Assembly: GCF_900102525.1 (NCBI RefSeq)
Contig: NZ_FNBZ01000001.1
Coordinates: 186,001 to 250,000, forward strand
Length of the DNA: 64,000 nucleotides
Origin: Allobosea robiniae
GTDB taxonomy: Bacteria; Pseudomonadota; Alphaproteobacteria; Rhizobiales; Beijerinckiaceae
Reading direction: 5' to 3'
A program made the translations under genes and the position numbers. A model generated the notes under the pieces. The model was given only the letters and a program-made list of their open reading frames with translations. It was not told the DNA's origin and made no database searches. Numbering within the stretch: position 1 is the first letter of the stretch; every line of letters starts with the position of its first letter. Shown in pieces: positions 47,130 through 56,926 of this stretch.

Positions 47130-47506
47130 CCGCCGCACTCTCGATACGCTTACGCCACGCCCGGCGGCCGCAGGCACAGCACGGCCGCACGCGCCTCGAC
47201 CGAGGGAGGCGCGGTGCGCATCGCGGTGTGACAGGACATGCCGGGAGAACCCAAACTTCGTTCCGTATCGATAAGGCGCCGCCTTGGTTAATCGCCGGTG
47301 AACCGGATCGATAATTTTTCGCGGTTCGCGCGCGGCGGCACAGGGCCCGGCGCGCGCCTCCAAGGCCACGCGAAGACGGCACGATCGAGACCGGACGATG
47401 GAGGAAGAAAGACGGGATTTTTTCGCGACCTGCCCCGATTGGCCCATTTTTTCGGGCGAGGCTGCAATTCCAACCTATTTCTCACCAACCGGCCTTCGAA
47501 TCGGAT
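47130..47506. other. Divergent spacer between the DUF2778 gene and the MFS gene
   Basis: A 377-bp non-coding stretch that should contain both promoters. It includes CGATAATTTTTCGCGG and other small AT-rich patches around 47285-47330 and 47410-47470. No clear hexamers, operator or small gene was recognised. Confidence 0.4.
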
Positions 47507-48847
47507 ATGTCGCAAGCATCGCAACCGCAGGAGTTGCAGCCGCCGGAATCGCAGGATTCCGTGGCCGCTGCGCCGGAGGCCGGGACCGCCGTGAGCCAGC
47601 CAGCCGAGCCCCGGACGAGTTCCGTCGCAGCGCTCGGCGCAATCGTCAGCGGCGCTCTGATCCTGCAGATCGCCTCGACCATCGTGAACACGGTCGTGCC
47701 GCTCAAGATGGCGCTGGAGCAGAAGGCGCCGCTGCTGATCGGCCTTGTCGGCTCGGCCTATTCCGTCGGCTTTCTCGCCGGCTGCTTCGTCATCCCGGCC
47801 TTCATCCGCCGTGTCGGCCATATCCGCGCCTTCGGCGTCTTCGCCGCGCTGCAGGCGGTGCTGACGATCAGCTTCGCGCTCACATCGCTCGATTTCTGGG
47901 GTATCTCACGGCTCGGCATGGGCTTCGCCGGCGCCGGCCATGCGATCTGCATCGAGAGCTGGATCAGCGGCCAGGCCAAGGCCGGCCAGCGCGGGCGCCT
48001 GTTCGGCTTCTACCAGATCCTCAACCGCCTGGCGCTGATCGGCTCGCAGATCGGTGTCGGCTATGTCTCGCTGCAATCGCACGATGTCTTCCTGCTGGCG
48101 AGCGCGACCTTCTCGATCGCACTGATCCCGGTCGGCATGACCCGCGCCAAGGGACCTGAATCGGGCGAGGTCGTCTCGGTCCGGCTCAACACGATGTGGC
48201 AATACGCGCCGGCCTCGGTGATCGGCTGTCTCTATGTCGGGCTGATGGGCGGCGCGCTGACCAATATCGCACCGGCCTACGGCATCCTGATCGGCCTCGA
48301 CCAAGCCTGGGCGATCCTGCTGACCGCCGGCATCCAGATCGGCGCGCTCGTGCTGCAATGGCCGCTCGGGCTGCTGGCGGACCGCGTCGAGAGCCGCAAG
48401 ATCATGCTGACCGCCACCGTCTCGGTCGTGCTCTGCTCGCTGGCGCTCGGCGTCGTGCTCTGGCTCTCCGTGCCTCATACGCGCTTCTGGCTGTTCGGGC
48501 TTTTCGCCCTGATCGGCGCGGGGGCGATGCCGATCTACACGGTCGCCGTCGCGCATGCCTATTTCCGGCTCGGCCGCGAACGGGCGCTCGGCCTCTCGGC
48601 GCAACTGCTCTTCCTCTGGGCGACAGGCTCGGCGATCGGCCCCCTGGTCGCCGCCGCCTTCATGCAGACGGTCGGGCCGAACGGGCTGCTGGCCTATCTC
48701 GGCCTGCTCTCGGCGGCGGCTGCGGCCTATCTCGCCTTCCGGCTGCGGCGCAACCCGCCTTCGGCCAGCCCGTTCGGCGAGCGCCCTGCCACGGCGCCGA
48801 CCATCCCGGAGGTTTCACCTTCCGGGCGTTCGCAGGGCGCAAAATAG
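47507..48847 (+). CDS. MFS transporter (YcaD-like)
   Basis: A 446-aa, 12-helix major-facilitator permease. A Gln/Pro/Ser-rich cytoplasmic N-terminus of about 38 residues precedes the first helix (VAALGAIVSGALILQIASTI). The loop 2-3 signature is GCFVIPAFIRRVGHIRAFGV. The second-half equivalent is PLGLLADRVESRKIMLTAT, and GAMPIYTVAVAHAYFRLGRE is typical of the YcaD/UMF1-type subgroup. The substrate is unknown. Stop lies 4 bases from the convergent monooxygenase gene, so it is on the edge of the catabolic cluster and might belong to it, although it is not convincingly an aromatic-acid importer. Confidence 0.85.
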   Translation: MSQASQPQELQPPESQDSVAAAPEAGTAVSQPAEPRTSSVAALGAIVSGALILQIASTIVNTVVPLKMALEQKAPLLIGLVGSAYSVGFLAGCFVIPAFIRRVGHIRAFGVFAALQAVLTISFALTSLDFWGISRLGMGFAGAGHAICIESWISGQAKAGQRGRLFGFYQILNRLALIGSQIGVGYVSLQSHDVFLLASATFSIALIPVGMTRAKGPESGEVVSVRLNTMWQYAPASVIGCLYVGLMGGALTNIAPAYGILIGLDQAWAILLTAGIQIGALVLQWPLGLLADRVESRKIMLTATVSVVLCSLALGVVLWLSVPHTRFWLFGLFALIGAGAMPIYTVAVAHAYFRLGRERALGLSAQLLFLWATGSAIGPLVAAAFMQTVGPNGLLAYLGLLSAAAAAYLAFRLRRNPPSASPFGERPATAPTIPEVSPSGRSQGAK

Positions 48848-48851
48848 AGTT

Positions 48852-51182
48852 TCAGGCCTCGATGACCGGCGCGTGGCGGCTGGGCTTGGCCTTCAGCTTC
48901 AGCGTCTCGAGTTCCTCGCGCTCCCGCGGCGTGTTGCGCATGAGCTGGTCCTTGCCGGGCCCGTACTGCACCGGCTGGTCGGTATCGACGCCGTACCAGG
49001 CGGCAGCGCGCAGCACGAAGGACGGATCGGCGAGGTGCGGCCGCCCGAGCGCTACGAGGTCAGCGCGGCCAGCTGCGATAATGGTGTTGACCTGATCGGC
49101 TGTCGTGATGTTGCCGACGCACATGGTCGCGACTTCAGCCTCGTTGCGGATGCGGTCCGAGAACGGCGTCTGGAACATGCGGCCGTAGATGGGCCGCGAT
49201 TCCCGCGCGGTCTGGCCGGTCGAGACGTCGACGAGGTCACAGCCCTCAGTGGCGAAAGCCTCGGCAATGGCGACGGAATCGGCCGCCGAGAGGCCGCCCT
49301 CGGCCCAGTCCGTAGCGGAGATGCGCACCGACATCGGCTTCTCGCGCGGCCAGGCCTCGCGCAGAGCCCGGAAGACCTCCAGCGGATAGCGCAGGCGGTT
49401 CTCGACCGAGCCACCGTATTCGTCGGTGCGCTTGTTGGTCAGCGGCGAGAGGAAGCTCGCCAGCAGATAGCCATGGGCGCAGTGCAGCTCCAGCATGTCG
49501 AAGCCGGCCCGTTCGCCGCGCCCGGCGGCCGCGACAAATTCCGCCTTGACCCGGTCCATGTCGGCGCGGGTCATCTCGCGCGGCACCTGGCTTTCCGGGT
49601 AGTAGGGCAAGGGCGACGCCGAGACGATCGGCCAGGCGCCTTCCGGCAGCGGTCGGTCCATGCCCTCCCACATCAGCCTAGTCGCGCCCTTCCGGCCGGC
49701 ATGGCCGAGCTGCAGGCAGATCTTCGCCGTCGAGTGGGCGTGGACGAAGTCGACGATCCGCTTCCAGGCGGCTTCCTGCGCATCGTTCCAGAGCCCGGTG
49801 CAGCCGGGGGTGATACGCGCATCGGGCGCGACGCAGGTCATCTCGGTGAAGATCAGGCCGGGGCCGCCGATGGCGCGGGAGCCGTAATGCATCAGGTGCC
49901 AATCATCAGGCAGGCCGTCCTGCGCCGAGTACTGACACATCGGCGAGAGCGTCATGCGATTCTCGACCCGCATCTCGCGCAGCTTGAACGGCTGAAAGGC
50001 CGGCGGCACCGGCGCGCCGTCCTTGCGTCGCTTGGCCAGATCCCCGAGCCCGTCGGCGACGAGCTTGTCGACAGCCTCAACCATGTCCGGCGCCCGCAGC
50101 GCCAGATTGTCATAGGTGATTGCCTTGGAGCGGGTCATCAGGCCGAAGGCGAAGCGCAGGGGCTCGAAATCCCAGAAGCGCTTGAGCTCCTCGAACCAGA
50201 CCAGAGAGACGTCGGCCGCGTGCTGGGTCTTCTCGACCTCCTCGCGGCGCTGCGTCTCGAACAGCTTCAGGCCGGCCGCGACATCGAGCTTCGCCTGCCC
50301 CATCGCCCTGTGCAGGGCGATGGCATCCTCCATCGCGAGCTTGGTGCCTGAGCCGATCGAGAAATGCGCCGTCGCCTTGGCGTCACCAATCAGCACGACA
50401 TTTCCGACCACCCAATGACGGCAGCGGATCATCGGGAAATTGCGCCAGAGCGAGCGGTTGGTGATCAACCTGTGGCCCTGCAGTTCCTCGGCGAAGACGC
50501 CTTCGAGGAAAGCTGCCGACTGCGCCTCGTCCATGGCGCCCAGGCCAGCCTTCGCGAAGGTCTCGGGGTCGGTCTCCAGCACCCAGGTCGAGCGGCCGGC
50601 CTCGTACTGGTAGCAATGGGCGATGAAGACGCCGTGCTCCGTCTCCTTGAAGAAGAAGGTGAAGGCGTCGAAGGGACGGGTCGAGCCCATCCAGGTGAAA
50701 TGGTTGGGGCGCAGGTCGGTCTGCGGCTGGAAGCGCTCGCGCCAGTTCTCGCGGATGCGGCTGTTGATGCCGTCGGCGCCGACGACGAGGTCGTAATCGC
50801 GCTTCAATGTCTCGGCATCGGCGATCTCGCTGCCGAAATGCAGGTTGACGCCGAGCTCGCGCGCCCTCGCCTGCACCAGCATCAGGAGCGAGCGACGCGA
50901 GCAGCCGCAGAAGCCGTTGCCGGGCACGCGGAAGGTGTCGCCCTTGAAGTGGATCTCGATATCGTCCCAGTAGGCGAAATTGTCTCGGATCGCGGCATAG
51001 CTCTGCGCATCCGCAATCTTGAACGTATCGAGCGTCTGGTCGGAGAAGACCACGCCGAAGCCGAAGGTGTCGTCCGGCTGGTTGCGCTCGAAGACGTCGA
51101 CCGTCAGCTCCGGCCAATCCCGCTTCATCAGGAGCGCGAAATAGAGCCCCGCCGGCCCTCCGCCCACGACCGCGATACGCAT
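48852..51182 (-). CDS. Bifunctional aromatic-CoA monooxygenase/reductase (2-aminobenzoyl-CoA or salicylyl-CoA type)
   Basis: Fusion flavoenzyme of 776 aa. N-terminal domain (1-390): FAD aromatic hydroxylase with [34 protein letters not shown] and [21 protein letters not shown]-terminal domain (about 396-776): Old Yellow Enzyme-type NADH:flavin oxidoreductase with [28 protein letters not shown] and [12 protein letters not shown]. This architecture is that of 2-aminobenzoyl-CoA monooxygenase/reductase of Azoarcus evansii and of salicylyl-CoA 5-hydroxylase. It hydroxylates and partly reduces the aromatic CoA ester. The start at 51182 has GGAGG 5 bases upstream, preferable to the Met four codons earlier. 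Confidence 0.9.
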   Translation of the reverse strand: MRIAVVGGGPAGLYFALLMKRDWPELTVDVFERNQPDDTFGFGVVFSDQTLDTFKIADAQSYAAIRDNFAYWDDIEIHFKGDTFRVPGNGFCGCSRRSLLMLVQARARELGVNLHFGSEIADAETLKRDYDLVVGADGINSRIRENWRERFQPQTDLRPNHFTWMGSTRPFDAFTFFFKETEHGVFIAHCYQYEAGRSTWVLETDPETFAKAGLGAMDEAQSAAFLEGVFAEELQGHRLITNRSLWRNFPMIRCRHWVVGNVVLIGDAKATAHFSIGSGTKLAMEDAIALHRAMGQAKLDVAAGLKLFETQRREEVEKTQHAADVSLVWFEELKRFWDFEPLRFAFGLMTRSKAITYDNLALRAPDMVEAVDKLVADGLGDLAKRRKDGAPVPPAFQPFKLREMRVENRMTLSPMCQYSAQDGLPDDWHLMHYGSRAIGGPGLIFTEMTCVAPDARITPGCTGLWNDAQEAAWKRIVDFVHAHSTAKICLQLGHAGRKGATRLMWEGMDRPLPEGAWPIVSASPLPYYPESQVPREMTRADMDRVKAEFVAAAGRGERAGFDMLELHCAHGYLLASFLSPLTNKRTDEYGGSVENRLRYPLEVFRALREAWPREKPMSVRISATDWAEGGLSAADSVAIAEAFATEGCDLVDVSTGQTARESRPIYGRMFQTPFSDRIRNEAEVATMCVGNITTADQVNTIIAAGRADLVALGRPHLADPSFVLRAAAWYGVDTDQPVQYGPGKDQLMRNTPREREELETLKLKAKPSRHAPVIEA

Positions 51183-51228
51183 CGACGCCTCCATCCGGGA
51201 GCCGGGTCGATCCGGCTTGAGAAATTAT

Positions 51229-51241
51229 TTTAAGCCTGAAA
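51229..51241. promoter_or_regulatory. Imperfect dyad upstream of the monooxygenase, probable MarR-type operator
   Basis: TTTAAGCCTGAAA is symmetric at 10 of 12 paired positions (TTTnAGnCTnAAA). It begins 47 bases upstream of the monooxygenase start codon. The same core, in the same orientation relative to the gene, stands before the divergent SDR gene. Read toward the gene it gives TTCAGGCTTAAAATAA, where TTAAAAT could be part of a -10 element. Confidence 0.55.
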
Positions 51242-51379
51242 TGTTTTTGTCCTCAAGAGGATTTTGCGGCAGCCACCGCGGGGCCAGGCCGCTCGATACT
51301 CAAAAGCGCCCTGCCGGACTGCCAGCTTGCGCTCGAAATTCCCTTGCATCGCGGCTGCCATCAGGCTGCTTGCAAATTC

Positions 51380-51392
51380 CTTCAGACTTAAA
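51380..51392. promoter_or_regulatory. Imperfect dyad upstream of the SDR gene, probable MarR-type operator
   Basis: CTTCAGACTTAAA matches the monooxygenase-side site (TTnAGnCTnAA core) and continues AATATATTC. It ends 29 bases before the SDR start codon. Two copies in one 240-bp divergent spacer, next to a MarR gene in the same cluster, make this a plausible operator pair. Confidence 0.55.
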
Positions 51393-51421
51393 ATATATTC
51401 TCATCCGGAGGTCGAGCGGCC

Positions 51422-52177
51422 ATGACACTGCGGGAACAGCGTGCACTGGTGACGGGCGGCGGACGCGGCATCGGCCGAGCCATCGCCGCCGGGCTGACAG
51501 CAGCCGGAGCCAGGGTCAGCATCCTCGGGCGCGACGAGGCGACCTTGCGGGAGGCCGTCGCAGCTGGCGTCGCGGCCGATTACGCAACTTGCGACGTGCG
51601 CGACGAAGCCTCGGTTGCCGCGGCGCTGGACCAGCTCTCGCGCGAACCAGCCTTCGACATCGCCATCGCCAATGCCGGCGCGGTCGAAACCGGCCCGTTC
51701 ATGCGCAGCGACAACGAGCGCTTCCGCCGGATGCTCGACATCAACCTGATCGGCACGGTGAACCTGTTCCACGCCACTTTGCCGGCCATGCTGGAGCACC
51801 GCCGCGGCCGCCTGATCGCCATCGCCTCGACGGCGGGGCATCGCGGCTATCCGTATGTCAGCGCCTATACGGCGGCGAAGCATGCCGTGATCGGGCTGGT
51901 GAAGTCACTGGCGCTGGAGACGGCGCGCTCCGGCATCACCGTCAACGCGGTCTGTCCGGGCTATGCCGATACCGACATGGCGACCGCCAGCATCGACAAT
52001 GTCGCCAACAAGACCGGCAAGAGCCGCGAAGAGGCGCTCGCGGCGATGATCAAGGACAATCCGCAAGGCCGGCTGATCGCGCCGGAAGAGGTCGCCGCCG
52101 CCGTGCTCTACCTGTGCGGGCCGGTCAGCGATGCCGTCACCGGCCAGTCGCTCATGATCAATGGCGGGGAGTTCTGA
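51422..52177 (+). CDS. SDR-family dehydrogenase, probable 3-hydroxyacyl-CoA dehydrogenase of the aromatic-CoA pathway
   Basis: A 251-aa short-chain dehydrogenase. NAD(P) loop TGGGRGIGRAIAAG (11-24), NAG in IANAGAVETGPF, and catalytic S136, Y149 and K153 (IASTAGHRGYPYVSAYTAAK). The tail is GQSLMINGGEF. GGAGG lies before the start. First gene of the rightward catabolic operon; a beta-oxidation-like oxidation of the ring-cleavage CoA intermediate is inferred from context. The stop is 1 base before the marR ATG. Confidence 0.85.
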   Translation: MTLREQRALVTGGGRGIGRAIAAGLTAAGARVSILGRDEATLREAVAAGVAADYATCDVRDEASVAAALDQLSREPAFDIAIANAGAVETGPFMRSDNERFRRMLDINLIGTVNLFHATLPAMLEHRRGRLIAIASTAGHRGYPYVSAYTAAKHAVIGLVKSLALETARSGITVNAVCPGYADTDMATASIDNVANKTGKSREEALAAMIKDNPQGRLIAPEEVAAAVLYLCGPVSDAVTGQSLMINGGEF

Positions 52178-52178
52178 G

Positions 52179-52715
52179 ATGGAAACGCCCTCTTCCGCCC
52201 TCGTGCTGGACCGCGAGACCAAGGCCAGCGAGCGCCCCGGCGACCACAAGGACGAACTCCGCCTGTGGCTGAGGATGCTGACCTGCTCGACTCTGATCGA
52301 GACCGAGATCCGCAACCGGCTGCGCGAGGAGTTCAAGACCACGCTGCCGCGCTTCGACCTGATGGCCCAGCTCGACAAGACCGCGGTCGGCATGACCGTC
52401 GGCGAGGTCTCGCAGCGCCTGATGGTCTCAAACGGCAATGTCACCGCCGTCGTCGCCGGCCTCGTGACGGATGGGCTGGTCGACAAGCGCTCCGCCCCGC
52501 AGGACCGGCGCGTGCAGATCCTCACCCTGACCGCACAGGGTCGCAAGGTCTTCCGCGCCATGGCCGAGCGCCATGAGGACTGGATCGCCGAGTTGTTCGC
52601 CGGACTCGACCAGCCCGCCATCGCGCAGCTTTTCCGGCTGCTCGGAGAGACCAAGACCTCGCTGCATCGCGCCATTGCGGGGCGGGCCGGCGAAGCCGCC
52701 AAGGGAGACGCCTGA
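52179..52715 (+). CDS. MarR-family transcriptional regulator of the catabolic cluster
   Basis: A 178-aa winged-helix regulator: [20 protein letters not shown], then recognition helix [20 protein letters not shown] and wing [21 protein letters not shown]- and C-terminal helices would dimerise. It is embedded between the SDR and crotonase genes with 1-base spacings on both sides. MarR proteins of aromatic-CoA operons commonly repress their own cluster and respond to the CoA ester; this is inferred here. The two dyads in the divergent promoter region are candidate sites. Confidence 0.88.
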   Translation: METPSSALVLDRETKASERPGDHKDELRLWLRMLTCSTLIETEIRNRLREEFKTTLPRFDLMAQLDKTAVGMTVGEVSQRLMVSNGNVTAVVAGLVTDGLVDKRSAPQDRRVQILTLTAQGRKVFRAMAERHEDWIAELFAGLDQPAIAQLFRLLGETKTSLHRAIAGRAGEAAKGDA

Positions 52716-53551
52716 TGGCAGAGATCGCCAATGCCACGACCCTGCCGCTGGCGGGTTTCACGCCGGAGCATTTCAGCCTCTCGGTCTCCGGAAAGGTCGC
52801 GACGGTGACGCTGAACCGGCCTAAGAAAAAGAATCCGCTGACCTTCGCAAGCTACCGCGAACTCACGGATTTCTTCCTCGCCGCGCAGAAGGAAGAGGCG
52901 GCCAAGGCGATCGTGGTGACCGGCGCCGGCGGCAATTTCTCCTCGGGCGGCGACGTCTTCGAGATCATCGGGCCGCTGGTCGCGATGGAGACCAAGGACC
53001 TGCTCAAGTTCACCCGGATGACCGGCGAGCTGGTCAAGGCGATGCGGGCCTGCCCGCAGCCGATCGTGGCGGCGATCGACGGTGTCTGTGCCGGCGCGGG
53101 CGCGATCGTCGCCATGGCCTCGGACCTCAGGCTGGGCACGGCCGGCAGCAAGATTGCCTTCCTGTTCAACCGCGTGGGCCTCGCCGGCTGCGACATGGGC
53201 GCCTGCGCGATGCTGCCGCGCATCATTGGCCAGGGCCGTGCCGCGGAGCTGCTCTATACCGGGCGCGTGCTCAGGGGCGAGGAAGCCGAGCGCTGGGGTT
53301 TTCTCAACCGCATCTGCGCCTCCGAGGCCGTGCTGCCGGAAGCGCAGACGCTCGCTGCCGAACTGGCTGATGGCCCGACCTTCGCCAATGCGATGACCAA
53401 GCGCATGCTCGAAATGGAATGGGCGATGTCGGTCGAGAGCGCGATCGAGGCGGAAGCCGTGGCGCAGGCGCTCTGCATGCAGACCGAAGACTTTTCCCGC
53501 GCCTATCACGCCTTCGCCAACAAGCAGAAGCCGGTCTTCGAGGGCAACTGA
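52715..53551 (+). CDS. Enoyl-CoA hydratase/isomerase family protein
   Basis: Crotonase-fold enzyme (278 aa) acting on a CoA thioester. The oxyanion-hole loops are [16 protein letters not shown] (70-85) and [20 protein letters not shown] (122-141). The later helix region is [20 protein letters not shown], a somewhat unusual sequence with Asn/Asp instead of the common paired glutamates, so the reaction may not be a simple hydration. The start codon overlaps the marR stop (TGATG). In the 2-aminobenzoate-CoA pathway enoyl-CoA hydratase homologues process the ring-derived CoA intermediates. Confidence 0.88.
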   Translation: MAEIANATTLPLAGFTPEHFSLSVSGKVATVTLNRPKKKNPLTFASYRELTDFFLAAQKEEAAKAIVVTGAGGNFSSGGDVFEIIGPLVAMETKDLLKFTRMTGELVKAMRACPQPIVAAIDGVCAGAGAIVAMASDLRLGTAGSKIAFLFNRVGLAGCDMGACAMLPRIIGQGRAAELLYTGRVLRGEEAERWGFLNRICASEAVLPEAQTLAAELADGPTFANAMTKRMLEMEWAMSVESAIEAEAVAQALCMQTEDFSRAYHAFANKQKPVFEGN

Positions 53552-53552
53552 G

Positions 53553-54761
53553 ATGAGCAGCGCTTCTCCTCTCGGCCTCGACATCCTCGGCGACACGCTG
53601 GACTGGCCGGTCTTCGAGGAGAGCCATCGCGCTTTCGCCGCCGAATTGTCCGGCTGGGCCGATTCCTATCTCGCCGACCTGCCGCATGATGATGTCGACG
53701 AGGCCTGCCGGGCGCGCGTCGCAGCTTTAGGTGCTGCGGGCTTCCTGAAGGCGGCCGTGCCGGCTGCCTATGGCGGGTTGTCCGAAAAACTCGATGTTCG
53801 CACGCTCTGCCTCGCCCGCGAGATTTTGGCCGCGCATGACGGGCTCGCCGATTTCGCCTTCGCCATGCAGGGACTCGGCACCGGCGCGATCTCGATCGCC
53901 GGCTCCGAGGCGATGAAGCGGCACATCCTGCCGGATGTCGCTGCCGGCAAGCGCATCGCCGCCTTTGCGCTGTCCGAAAAGGAAGCCGGATCGGATGTCG
54001 CAGCGATGGCGACGACCGCGACGCCGGACGGCAATACCCATGTCCGCATCGACGGCGAGAAGAGCTGGATCTCGAATGGCGGCATCGCCGACCATTATAT
54101 CGTCTTCGCTCGCACCGGCGAGGCCCCGGGCGCGCGCGGCCTCTCCGCCTTCCTGGTCGAGGCCGACACACCCGGCCTCACCATCGCGGAACGCATCGAG
54201 GTGATCGCGCCGCATCCGCTGGCCACCTTGCGCTTCGAAAGCTGCCGCGTGCCGCTCGAGAACCGCATCGGCGGGCCCGGCGACGGCTTCAAGGTCGCGA
54301 TGGCGACGCTCGATATCTTCCGCTCGACCGTCGGCGCTGCCGCGCTCGGCTTCGCGCGCCGGGCACTGCATGAGACGCTCGCCCACGCCAATGGCCGCAA
54401 GCTCTTCGGCGGCACGCTCGGCGATCTCCAGCTTTCGCAGGCAGCCATCGCCGACAGTGCTGCCGAGGTCGATGCCGCCGCTCTCCTCGTCTACCGCGCC
54501 GCCTGGACCAAGGACCGGGGCGCGGCGCGCGTCACCCGCGAGGCAGCGCTGGCCAAGCTCGTCGCGACCGAGAACGCCCAGAAGGTAATCGACCGGGCTG
54601 TGCAGATCCATGGCGGGCTCGGCGTCACCAAGGGCGTCAAGGTCGAGGAACTCTACCGGGAGATCCGGGCCCTGCGCATCTACGAGGGCGCCTCGGAAGT
54701 CCAGAAGGTCGTGATCGCGCGCGACCTCCTGAAATCACATGCCGGAAGAGCAGATCGTTAG
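53553..54761 (+). CDS. Acyl-CoA dehydrogenase family protein
   Basis: FAD flavoenzyme (402 aa) introducing a double bond next to a thioester carbonyl. Key sequences are [20 protein letters not shown] (137-156), [40 protein letters not shown] and the C-terminal [18 protein letters not shown], with E378 as the probable catalytic base. It begins one base after the crotonase stop. In the 2-aminobenzoyl-CoA cluster of Azoarcus an acyl-CoA dehydrogenase is present in the same position type. Followed by a 46-bp dispersed-repeat copy. Confidence 0.9.
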   Translation: MSSASPLGLDILGDTLDWPVFEESHRAFAAELSGWADSYLADLPHDDVDEACRARVAALGAAGFLKAAVPAAYGGLSEKLDVRTLCLAREILAAHDGLADFAFAMQGLGTGAISIAGSEAMKRHILPDVAAGKRIAAFALSEKEAGSDVAAMATTATPDGNTHVRIDGEKSWISNGGIADHYIVFARTGEAPGARGLSAFLVEADTPGLTIAERIEVIAPHPLATLRFESCRVPLENRIGGPGDGFKVAMATLDIFRSTVGAAALGFARRALHETLAHANGRKLFGGTLGDLQLSQAAIADSAAEVDAAALLVYRAAWTKDRGAARVTREAALAKLVATENAQKVIDRAVQIHGGLGVTKGVKVEELYREIRALRIYEGASEVQKVVIARDLLKSHAGRADR

Positions 54762-54806
54762 AGCCGGATTCACCGATCGGGCTGGCGGCCTGTTCGGATC
54801 GGGCTC
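54761..54806 (+). repeat. Dispersed 46-bp repeat, copy B
   Basis: Begins GAGCCGGATTCACCGATC and ends TTCGGATCGGGCTC, closely matching the copy at 21557-21601 on the other strand. The near-inverted ends allow a hairpin. It lies between the acyl-CoA dehydrogenase and CoA ligase genes, starting on the final base of the stop codon. Confidence 0.6.
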
Positions 54807-54821
54807 TCGCAGGGGAACGCC

Positions 54822-56462
<1,641 letters not shown>

Positions 56463-56509
56463 TTTTCCCGTCAACAGAGCCTGAACGGCCGAAACCGAGG
56501 CGATACGCC

Positions 56510-56917
56510 ATGTCCGACCTTCCGCAATCCCGCGCCATCCTGCCCGAAGGCTGGCCGCAGCCGCGCGGCTATGCCAACGGCATGGTGGCGGAAGGCCGCG
56601 TGCTGGTGACCGGCGGGCTCGTCGGCTGGGACGCGCAAGGCGTCTTCGCCGAGGGCTTCATCGGCCAGTTGCGCCAGACCTTCCTCAATATCAGGGCGGT
56701 GGTCGAGGCCGGCGGCGGGCGCGTCGAGGATATCGTGCGCCTGACCTGGTATGTCACGGATATCGCGACCTATCGCGCCAGCCTCAGGGAGATGGGGCCG
56801 GCCTATCGCGAGGTCTTCGGCCGGCATTTCCCGGCCATGGCGGTGGTCGCCGTCACCGCACTGGTCGAGCCGGAGGCGCTGCTGGAGATCGAGGCGACGG
56901 CGGTGGTGGGGGCCTGA
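56510..56917 (+). CDS. Rid-family (YjgF/YER057c/UK114) protein without the RidA arginine
   Basis: A 135-aa Rid-fold protein, trimer-forming in the family. Start MSDLPQSRAILPEGWPQPRG, then VLVTGGLVGWDAQG and IVRLTWYVTDIATYRASLRE. Where RidA has P-A-R the sequence is HFPAMAVVAVTALVEP, so M110 replaces the carboxylate-binding arginine; the later E127 (LLEIEATAV) is kept. It therefore belongs to a Rid subgroup other than RidA. In 2-aminobenzoyl-CoA clusters a member of this family accompanies the pathway, possibly for deamination of an imine/enamine CoA intermediate. It is the last gene of the operon. Confidence 0.88.
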   Translation: MSDLPQSRAILPEGWPQPRGYANGMVAEGRVLVTGGLVGWDAQGVFAEGFIGQLRQTFLNIRAVVEAGGGRVEDIVRLTWYVTDIATYRASLREMGPAYREVFGRHFPAMAVVAVTALVEPEALLEIEATAVVGA

Positions 56918-56926
56918 CCCCGCGCC

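Noticed and set aside
47507..48847. MFS gene as the uptake system of the aromatic-CoA cluster
   Set aside because: It resembles YcaD-type permeases, is convergent with the cluster and has no dyad like those of the divergent promoter region.
48555..50351. 598-residue open frame on the plus strand
   Set aside because: Antisense to the monooxygenase/OYE fusion and overlapping the MFS gene in another frame; no recognisable domain.
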